A DNA stretch of 16,445 bases from positions 1-16,445 of the forward strand of contig JAOZTV010000029.1 of the NCBI GenBank assembly GCA_029939015.1, given 5' to 3'. This document shows, one piece after another, positions 1 to 6,256 of this stretch. This DNA comes from Candidatus Aminicenantota bacterium (lineage in GTDB: Bacteria; Acidobacteriota; Aminicenantia; UBA2199). The translations under genes were made by a program, and so were the position numbers. The first letter of the stretch is position 1, and the number at the start of each line of letters is the position of its first letter. The notes below the pieces were generated by a model, which was not told the origin of the DNA, did no database searches, and saw nothing but the letters and a program-made list of their open reading frames with translations.

Positions 1-1772
1 CAGGCGTTTTCGGTTCTCACATGGCAAATGTGATGAGAAGATTAAAACGAATTTGCGAATTTTATGGTTCTAAACCAAAGTTTATTATGTCCTCAGCTAC
101 TATTTCGAATCCTAAGGAACTTGCAGAGATGATAGTTTCTGAAGAAGTTGAGTTAATAGACAAGAGTGGGGCACCAAGGGGAGAAAAATATCTTGTGTTT
201 TTCAATCCTCCGGTTATAAATAAAACATTAGGAATAAGAAGATCGTATTTATCAATTGCAAGGCAATTATCATACATATTGCTTAAAAATAATCTACAAT
301 TGATTACCTTTGCAAATTCAAGATTAAATACTGAAATACTTGTGAAATATTTAAAGGCTGATTATGAAAAAAAAGTAACCGATGCAGGTAAAATACGGGG
401 ATATCGTGGTGGATATTTACCACAAAAGAGAAGAGAAATTGAAAAGGGATTAAGAAAAGGAGAAATTAAAGCTGTTGTTTCGACTAATGCACTGGAATTA
501 GGTATAGATATTGGTTCACTTGATGGAGTTGTTCTTGCAGGTTACCCGGGAACAATTGCGTCAACATGGCAAAGGCTTGGAAGAGCAGGAAGACGATCGG
601 GCAAATCAATAGGCGTTCTAGTATCTTCATCATCACCTGTAAATCAATTCATTTTCAACCACCCTGAATATTTCTCAGAAAAATCACCTGAAACAGGAAG
701 AATAAATCCTGATAATATGACAATTCTTATTGATCATATAAAATGTGCGGCCTTTGAGTTGCCATTTGTTAAAAATGAAAGTTTTGGAAAAGAGGATTTA
801 ACTGAAATATTAAATTATTTATCAGAGAATAATGTTTTATTCTTAAAGGGAGATAAATGGTTCTGGACTGAAGAGGGATATCCTGCTGATGCAGTTAGTA
901 TAAACAGAATATCTTCAGATAATTTTGTAGTAGTTGACAGAACAAATGGAGAAAAGGTGATTGCTGAAGTTGGTTTTTCATCTGCTTTGGAGACATTACA
1001 TCAAAAGGCAATTTATATACTTGAGGGTGAACAATTTGTAGTTGAAGAAATGGACTATGAGAACAGAAAAGCCTTTGTACGTGTATCAGACTCAGATTAT
1101 TATACAGACGCAATATCACATACAAAAATATCAGTATTAGATCATTTTGATGATACTCAAAAAGACAAATATTATTATTCCTACGGCGATACACACGTAT
1201 ATACTCAGGTTGTAGGCTTTAAAAAAATAAAATTTTTTACTAATGAAAATGTTGGTGCAGGTGATCTGCAATTACCTCAGAGAGAAATGCATACAACCTC
1301 TTTTTGGATGACTATCAGAAGAGAATTGTTGGCAGGTATAGAAATTTCAACTGAGGAAAAGGTTGAAGCTGTTGCAGGAATTGCGTATTTAATGCGTCAC
1401 ATCTGTGCAGTTTATCTAATGTGTGATACAAATGATATTGGGTATGCAGTAGAAGATAATATTACAAAATCAGATATTCAAGTTAATGGCATTAAAAAAA
1501 AAATAATGCAATCTGATGATATGATAAATGATCTTATCGAATTTGAACCTAATATTTATATATACGATAATTATCCAAACGGTATTGGCTTTTCAGAAAT
1601 GTTATATGAAAAAATTGAAGAAATATTAAACCAGATTATAAAAGTAATTGAAAATTGCGAATGTAAAGACGGCTGTCCGTCTTGTATCGGTCCTCCAATA
1701 AAAAAAGACAGCAAAACAAAGGCAGCAGCAAAATTCATCCTGAATAATCTTTTGAATAAGGTTTATAATTAA
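1..1772 (+). CDS. MrfA/YprA-type DEAD-box helicase with DUF1998 (MZB) domain, 5' end missing
   Basis: This is the C-terminal part of a superfamily 2 helicase. The frame is already open at the left edge: bases 3-20 read GVFGSH directly before the first ATG at 21, matching the GVFGSH-ANV stretch of YprA/MrfA helicases. The true start is therefore outside the window. Numbering from the ATG at 21, motif III (SSAT) is at 24-27. The C-terminal RecA-like domain follows (about 85-210), with STNALELGIDIG (motif V) and QRLGRAGRR (motif VI). The last 30 residues hold a CxC...CPSC four-cysteine cluster, as in the metal-binding C-terminus of MrfA, a mitomycin-repair helicase of Bacillus. By family knowledge it would act as a 3'-5' DNA translocase in repair. 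The nuclease partner MrfB is not next to it; a restriction-modification scar follows instead. Walker A and DEAH motifs are not visible because that part is missing. Confidence 0.88.
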   Translation, partial: GVFGSHMANVMRRLKRICEFYGSKPKFIMSSATISNPKELAEMIVSEEVELIDKSGAPRGEKYLVFFNPPVINKTLGIRRSYLSIARQLSYILLKNNLQLITFANSRLNTEILVKYLKADYEKKVTDAGKIRGYRGGYLPQKRREIEKGLRKGEIKAVVSTNALELGIDIGSLDGVVLAGYPGTIASTWQRLGRAGRRSGKSIGVLVSSSSPVNQFIFNHPEYFSEKSPETGRINPDNMTILIDHIKCAAFELPFVKNESFGKEDLTEILNYLSENNVLFLKGDKWFWTEEGYPADAVSINRISSDNFVVVDRTNGEKVIAEVGFSSALETLHQKAIYILEGEQFVVEEMDYENRKAFVRVSDSDYYTDAISHTKISVLDHFDDTQKDKYYYSYGDTHVYTQVVGFKKIKFFTNENVGAGDLQLPQREMHTTSFWMTIRRELLAGIEISTEEKVEAVAGIAYLMRHICAVYLMCDTNDIGYAVEDNITKSDIQVNGIKKKIMQSDDMINDLIEFEPNIYIYDNYPNGIGFSEMLYEKIEEILNQIIKVIENCECKDGCPSCIGPPIKKDSKTKAAAKFILNNLLNKVYN

Positions 1773-1869
1773 GGAACTGGAATTCCTACCTGTATTCTTA
1801 TTATTAATGAAAATTTCTATTTTCTGATTGGCACATAAATTGTCATTTTATAGTTTTTAAGGTTATTTT

Positions 1870-1947
1870 CTATATAATTTCAATATTTAATTTTTTACCT
1901 AATGCTTTTACATAGTTTTTTATTGCTGAAAGTTTGACAAAAAAATA
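1870..1947 (-). pseudogene. Possible 3' remnant of an XRE-family (HigA-like) antitoxin gene
   Basis: On the minus strand an open stretch of about 25 codons ends at a TAG (1870-1872) and contains LSAIKNYVKALGKKLNIEI. This resembles the C-terminal tail of XRE antitoxins and HTH proteins (pattern LSTLRKYVEALGGKLEI). An in-frame TAA lies just upstream, there is no start codon or ribosome site, and no helix-turn-helix precedes it, so only the tail would survive. The stretch is short and AT-rich, so chance similarity cannot be excluded. It lies in the gap between the helicase and the restriction-modification remnant. Confidence 0.35.
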
Positions 1948-1961
1948 TTATGAAGTAAAAT
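1934..1961 (+). promoter_or_regulatory. Candidate sigma-70 promoter for the restriction-modification pair
   Basis: TTGACA (1934-1939), a 16-base spacer and TAAAAT (1956-1961) lie 37 bases upstream of the ATG at 1999. The -35 box overlaps the putative antitoxin remnant on the other strand. Two near-identical short frames encoding MRIK, at 1966-1980 and 1988-2002, follow; the second ends across the start codon of the next gene. Confidence 0.45.
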
Positions 1962-1998
1962 AATAATGAGGATAAAATAATTTTTAAATGAGAATAAA

Positions 1999-2424
1999 AT
2001 GAATACTAAATATGGACTTAGTTTTATTAATGACAGTGAGCTATTTAGTCATGTGAAAGATACAGTTAGTAAATATCGTTTCGAAATCAATCTAAAAGAA
2101 TTTAATAAAAATTTAATAGATCCAATTAAACTCACCTTTGACTCAAAAATTTATGGCAAAACAATCAAAGAAATTATTGAGGCTGAATCAATTCGACAAA
2201 TTGATAAATTTTATGAATTAGTGACAGGAATACCTACTGCATTTTTAGAATTATGTAAGGTTATACCAACCGTTATTGATGATGTGATTTTTCAGAACAA
2301 AAATAATGGAACAATATCTAGTACTGTATTCTCAGAGCTTCTAAATATCTCATCTGATCTAATAAAAAGCATTTATCTATTATCATTTAAAGAATACGAA
2401 GGCTTTTCTGGTTTGGAGTTTTAA
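1999..2424 (+). pseudogene. Eco47II-family type II restriction endonuclease with an internal in-frame deletion
   Basis: The 141-residue product matches, from memory, the two ends of Eco47II-type endonucleases (Pfam RE_Eco47II). The N-terminal part is residues 1-70, including YRFEINLKEFNKNLIDPIKL, then KIYGKTIKEIIEAESIRQIDK. The C-terminal part runs from IDKFYELVTG to a KEYEGF-type tail. In full-length members, about 230-250 residues, roughly 90-100 residues separate these parts; they carry the NTNHIGYFHQ-like segment and the PD-(D/E)xK core with a V-E-x-K active-site strand. All of that is absent here. The two parts join at I68-D69-K70 (ATTGATAAA, 2200-2208), a tripeptide I recall at both edges of the missing block. 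That would fit deletion between short direct repeats. Frame and stop are intact, so a short protein may be made, but without catalytic residues. The stop overlaps the methyltransferase start (TAATG). It could instead be a natural short relative. Family assignment is fairly sure; inactivity is an inference. Confidence 0.72.
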
Positions 2425-3656
2425 TGGATCAATATTTTACTCTTAGAGAAGTCTCGAACACTCTTGGTATATCAAAATCAATAGTTTTAGGTTGGGAAAA
2501 AAGCGGTAAACTCATTCCAAAAATTCATAGTAAGGAAAAACTTTATAGTGAAAACCAGATGAAAGCATTTGATATATACAATAAAATGGCGACAAGTAAG
2601 TGGGATATTGAAAGTAAGATTACACCTAATCGTATATACAATTCTATTGAGCTTTTTGCAGGTGCTGGTGGTTTGGCACTTGGTTTGGAAAATGTAGGCT
2701 TTAAGGTTGCTCTTTTAAATGAGATTGATAAACAGGCTGGAGCAACTCTAAAAAAGAACAGACCTAATTGGAATGTTATTGTCGATGATATAGCAAAAAT
2801 TGATTTTACATCTTATAATAATAAAATTGATTTCTTATCAGGTGGATTTCCTTGTCAAGCTTTTTCTTATGCTGGCAATAAAAAAGGGTTTGGAGATACT
2901 AGAGGAACTCTTTTTTTTGAATTTTCACGAGCTATTGAAGAAATTAAACCAAAAGTTTTTTTAGGTGAAAATGTTCGTGGTCTTCTCAATCATGATAATG
3001 GTAGAACTATTAATACAATTAAACGCAAAATTAAAGAAATTGGCTATACTTTGATTGAACCTAGAGTACTCAAAGCAATATATTATAAAGTTCCACAAAA
3101 AAGAGAACGTCTTTTCCTTGTAGGGATTAGAAATGATCTTTATAATAAAACTTTTTTTAAATGGCCATCGCCATATAAGAGAGTTATGACTTTAAAAGAT
3201 GCCTTGAAAAAAGGTAACTTATTTAATTGCGATGTACCTGAATCACAAGGTCAACAATATACTCCCAAAAAAAAAGAAATTATGCTAAATGTTCCACAAG
3301 GGGGTTACTGGCGAGATTTACCAGAAAAACTACAGCGTGAATATATGCAAAAGAGTTATTTTCTAGGTGGCGGGAAAACAGGAATGGCACGAAGACTTTC
3401 ATGGACTGAGCCAAGTTTAACCTTAACTTGTGCACCAGCACAGAAACAAACTGAACGTTGTCATCCTATTGAGACCCGTCCTTTAACAATCCGTGAATAT
3501 GCCAGAATTCAGACATTTCCTGATAACTGGTTCTTTACAGGTTCAATAAGTAGTCAATATAAACAAATTGGGAACGCTGTTCCTGTAAATCTGGCAACTA
3601 CCATGGGCAGAAGCATAATCGCATTGCTTAATAATATTGATAAAGAACACAATTAA
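2424..3656 (+). CDS. C5-cytosine DNA methyltransferase with N-terminal MerR-like HTH
   Basis: It transfers a methyl group from S-adenosylmethionine to carbon 5 of cytosine in a short DNA target. The conserved motifs appear in order over 410 residues: FAGAGG (motif I, 78-83), GFPCQ with catalytic Cys144 (motif IV), ENV (182-184, motif VI), QKRER (225-229, motif VIII), a target-recognition region at about 240-345, RPLTIREYARIQTFPD (352-367) and GNAVP (383-387, motif X). Residues 1-50 form a MerR/excisionase-like helix-turn-helix (LREVSNTLGISKSIVLGWEKSGKL), which may let it repress its own operon as other m5C methyltransferases do. Its Eco47II-like partner suggests a GGNCC-type target, but this is a guess from family pairing. 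It overlaps the defective endonuclease gene by one base and so is probably translationally coupled. All catalytic motifs are intact, so it is likely an active orphan enzyme. Confidence 0.93.
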   Translation: MDQYFTLREVSNTLGISKSIVLGWEKSGKLIPKIHSKEKLYSENQMKAFDIYNKMATSKWDIESKITPNRIYNSIELFAGAGGLALGLENVGFKVALLNEIDKQAGATLKKNRPNWNVIVDDIAKIDFTSYNNKIDFLSGGFPCQAFSYAGNKKGFGDTRGTLFFEFSRAIEEIKPKVFLGENVRGLLNHDNGRTINTIKRKIKEIGYTLIEPRVLKAIYYKVPQKRERLFLVGIRNDLYNKTFFKWPSPYKRVMTLKDALKKGNLFNCDVPESQGQQYTPKKKEIMLNVPQGGYWRDLPEKLQREYMQKSYFLGGGKTGMARRLSWTEPSLTLTCAPAQKQTERCHPIETRPLTIREYARIQTFPDNWFFTGSISSQYKQIGNAVPVNLATTMGRSIIALLNNIDKEHN

Positions 3657-3711
3657 TGTAAGTATGGGAAATAACTGAAATCCTAACCTGATATTATTAG
3701 GTGGAGATAAA

Positions 3712-5082
3712 ATGATAAATAAAAAAGCTTTTAAAGAAATAAAAAAGAAACTTGGTCGTGATAAAGTTTTTGATGATAAAGAGACACTATATACATATTC
3801 TTATGATGCAACAGGCAATCATTTTATTCCTGATTTGGTTGTGATTCCTGAATGTGAAGAAGATGTTTCTAATCTTTTAAAAATTACCTATAAGTATAAA
3901 ATTCCAATAACTCCAAGGGGAGCTGGTGTTGGTTATTCTGGTGGTGCATTACCAATTAAGGGGGGTATTGTTCTTGTCTTTACGAGAATGAATAAGGTTA
4001 ATTTTAATGTTGAAAACTATACAGCTGAGCTTGAACCAGGAGTTATTACACTTGATTTACAAAATGAATGTAAAAAATATGGGCTTTTTTATCCTCCTGA
4101 TCCTGCAAGTTTAAAGACAAGTACAATTGGTGGTAATGTTGCTGAAAATGCTGGTGGTCCAAGGTGTTTTAAATATGGAGTTACCGGGAATTATATTTTA
4201 GGTCTGGAAGGATATTTAATAAATGGAGATAAGATAAGGGCTGGTTCAGGAATAATTAAGGATGTTGCCGGATATAATATAAAATCAATTCTAATCGGTT
4301 CAGAAGGTACTCTCGCAATTATTACAAAAATAATCGTCAGGCTTATACCATTGCCGGAAAAGAAAGAATTATTTCGGATTGATTTTAACTCTTTGCAAAA
4401 AGGCTCTGAATTCATTAATTTAATAATTAAAAGTGGTATTGGTCCCTCTGTTCTTGAATTTATGGATAGATCGTCTATGGAGGCAGCCTGCAATCATCTT
4501 GAAATAATTCTTGATAAAAATGTTAATGCTTCATTGATAATTGAGATAGACGGTAATAATGAGGATGTGAAAAACAGAAAGGCAAGATTATTGAAATTAC
4601 TTGATAATAAATCTGTGTTATTTTATATGTCGGCAGAAAACGAAAAACAGGAAGAGGATATTTGGGAGTTAAGACGTAATATATCACCTGCAATTGCAAA
4701 GCTGAGACCAAAAAAAATAAATGAAGATATAGTTGTTCCAATTTACAAGATACCTGAAACTGTAACTTATATAAATGGTATTGCGAGAGAACTGGATTTA
4801 CTCATAGTTCTTTTTGGGCATTTTGGAGATGGGAATATTCATACAAATATAATGGTTGACCCTGATGATGAAAATGAAATGAGTAGAGCAGAGATAGCCT
4901 TAGACAAAATATTTAAATATATAATAGCTTTCGGTGGTTCATTGTCAGGAGAGCATGGAATTGGCATATCAAAGAAAAAATTTATGCATTATCAATTCAA
5001 CGAGATTGAATTAAACTTATTCAAAGAAATTAAAAAAGCCTTTGATCCTGAGAGTCTGTTAAATCCTGAAAAAATATTTTAA
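3712..5082 (+). CDS. glcD: GlcD-type FAD-linked oxidase (glycolate/D-lactate dehydrogenase family)
   Basis: This is a flavin-dependent 2-hydroxyacid dehydrogenase of the GlcD/D-lactate dehydrogenase family, which oxidises glycolate, D-lactate or a related 2-hydroxyacid to the 2-oxoacid. The 456 residues are full length for the family. The N-terminal FAD-binding (PCMH) domain shows PRGAG (68-72), PPDPAS (128-133) and GGNVAENAGGP (140-150). The C-terminal FAD-oxidase domain shows EDIVVP (338-343), GHFGDGN (369-375), SGEHGIG (412-418) and the usual NPEKIF end. The ATG at 3712 follows AGGTGGAG (3699-3706). No GlcE or GlcF iron-sulfur partner is adjacent, so the electron acceptor and exact substrate cannot be told; an EtfAB-linked lactate dehydrogenase is possible. 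It appears monocistronic or loosely linked to its neighbours, with an 86-base gap after it. Confidence 0.9.
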   Translation: MINKKAFKEIKKKLGRDKVFDDKETLYTYSYDATGNHFIPDLVVIPECEEDVSNLLKITYKYKIPITPRGAGVGYSGGALPIKGGIVLVFTRMNKVNFNVENYTAELEPGVITLDLQNECKKYGLFYPPDPASLKTSTIGGNVAENAGGPRCFKYGVTGNYILGLEGYLINGDKIRAGSGIIKDVAGYNIKSILIGSEGTLAIITKIIVRLIPLPEKKELFRIDFNSLQKGSEFINLIIKSGIGPSVLEFMDRSSMEAACNHLEIILDKNVNASLIIEIDGNNEDVKNRKARLLKLLDNKSVLFYMSAENEKQEEDIWELRRNISPAIAKLRPKKINEDIVVPIYKIPETVTYINGIARELDLLIVLFGHFGDGNIHTNIMVDPDDENEMSRAEIALDKIFKYIIAFGGSLSGEHGIGISKKKFMHYQFNEIELNLFKEIKKAFDPESLLNPEKIF

Positions 5083-5110
5083 TTAATTTTTCACTTTAAT
5101 TTTTTTTTTA

Positions 5111-5139
5111 TTGCAAAAAAATTATATTTATTGTAAAAT
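5111..5139 (+). promoter_or_regulatory. Candidate sigma-70 promoter of the membrane protein-kinase-pgi unit
   Basis: TTGCAA (5111-5116), a 17-base spacer and TAAAAT (5134-5139) lie 29 bases before the ATG at 5169, leaving a short leader with GGAG (5159-5162). It is the only good promoter seen between glcD and pgi, so the three following genes are likely co-transcribed. Confidence 0.5.
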
Positions 5140-5168
5140 AAAATTAAATGTTAATTATGGAGTTTTAG

Positions 5169-6254
5169 ATGGAAGAGAAAGAGAATCTTTTTGGTGAATA
5201 TGTTGTTGATAAAACGATTAAAGGAAGGGTAAAAAACCCCAAAACATGGGTTAATTTATTGATTTTGATTATTATTATAACTATGGCAGTTATTTTAATA
5301 CAGAGTGTAATGGGTTCTTGGAGTCGTGAAGAAATTAAAAAATCTATAAAAATAATTGATTTTAAATCAATGTGGGCTGTTAAAGACGTTGCTTTCAGTG
5401 GTGAGAATTCAAAAAAACAAGTTTCAATAATTCCTAAAATTACTTTCAGAATCAAAAACATTGGTAAACGTGAGCTTGAGTTTGTAAGATTTCTTGGAAA
5501 CTTTGTTTATGCAGAAAAAAGAGCATCGTCTATCGGAGATGGCTATTCTGATGTATTAAAAAATAATACTTTAAAGCCTGGGGAAGTTAGTAGTTTAATA
5601 AGTATTAAATCAACCTATGGCTATAAGACCAGTACAAGTTCAAACGAAACTTATGGCGATATGTTCTTTAATAAAAAAGGTTGGAAGCAATTTAATGTAA
5701 GAATTTCTGCGAGAGTTAAGGGTACTGTAAAAGAAATTGGAGAATATCCTGTTGAGAATAGAATAGAGAATGCAGTAAAAGAGGATGTTGACTTAATTAA
5801 CAATGAAATTGAGGTGGAAACTGTATTTAAAGACTTAAAAATAAAAAATTATCAATCTGAATGGCGACATGTTAAAGAGGCAAAAGGTAATCTTTTTATA
5901 CCTACATTAAAATTTCAATTAGAAAATGTAGGCAAGAAGTATGAAGACCTTATAGTTTTATTATCTTTTGAGTTTGACGATAAACAAGGTGTAATCTCTC
6001 AATGGAAAGGTAAAAAACCAGTTAAAATAAGTTTTTTGTCAGGTAAAAGCTTATCTGAAGAATTATATTTTGAGGCGGAAAATGGCGTTAAGGCAAGTTC
6101 TGTTGAGAAGTTATTTTTAAATAAAACTGAGTGGAAAGATGTTAAGGTTAAAATATTTATTGGTACAAAACACATAAAACCTTCGTTATTAACGACTTTG
6201 GAGATGAACCAAACAGTAAAAGGTTATAGAGTCAGGGAAAAGGCGATACTTTAA
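5169..6254 (+). CDS. Membrane-anchored protein of unknown function with two copies of one domain
   Basis: I do not recognise this 361-residue protein. A short charged N-terminus precedes one hydrophobic segment (28-46), then a long, probably exported, beta-rich region made of two similar halves. Unit 1 (63-186) and unit 2 (226-335) share an FKSMWAVKD / YQSEWRHVK opening, a PKITFRIKNIGK (89-100) / PTLKFQLENVGKK (245-257) strand, and a closing strand FFNKKGWKQFNVRI (166-179) / FLNKTEWKDVKVKI (316-329). This points to an internal duplication of an Ig-like or lipid-exposed beta domain of the sort found in single-pass envelope proteins. The ATG at 5169 has GGAG seven bases before it. The kinase gene starts only two bases after its stop, so translation is probably coupled and the protein may modulate or feed the kinase. 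That role is inferred from position only. Confidence 0.75.
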   Translation: MEEKENLFGEYVVDKTIKGRVKNPKTWVNLLILIIIITMAVILIQSVMGSWSREEIKKSIKIIDFKSMWAVKDVAFSGENSKKQVSIIPKITFRIKNIGKRELEFVRFLGNFVYAEKRASSIGDGYSDVLKNNTLKPGEVSSLISIKSTYGYKTSTSSNETYGDMFFNKKGWKQFNVRISARVKGTVKEIGEYPVENRIENAVKEDVDLINNEIEVETVFKDLKIKNYQSEWRHVKEAKGNLFIPTLKFQLENVGKKYEDLIVLLSFEFDDKQGVISQWKGKKPVKISFLSGKSLSEELYFEAENGVKASSVEKLFLNKTEWKDVKVKIFIGTKHIKPSLLTTLEMNQTVKGYRVREKAIL

Positions 6255-6256
6255 AA

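Noticed and set aside
1774..1790. GGAATTCC-containing dyad just after the helicase as a terminator
   Set aside because: The stem is only four base pairs and no T run follows.
1..3656. DISARM-like anti-phage system (DUF1998 helicase close to a cytosine methyltransferase)
   Set aside because: The helicase has GVFGSH and the CxC-CPSC C-terminus of MrfA/YprA repair helicases in a single protein, there is no separate DrmB or phospholipase-D DrmC gene, and the methyltransferase pairs with an Eco47II-like remnant.
3685..3703. CCTAA...TTAGG hairpin before glcD as a riboswitch or attenuator
   Set aside because: The stem is five base pairs with an AT loop, and the 55-base gap is too short for a known riboswitch class.
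5091..5110. T-rich tract after glcD as an intrinsic terminator
   Set aside because: No stable inverted repeat precedes the T run.
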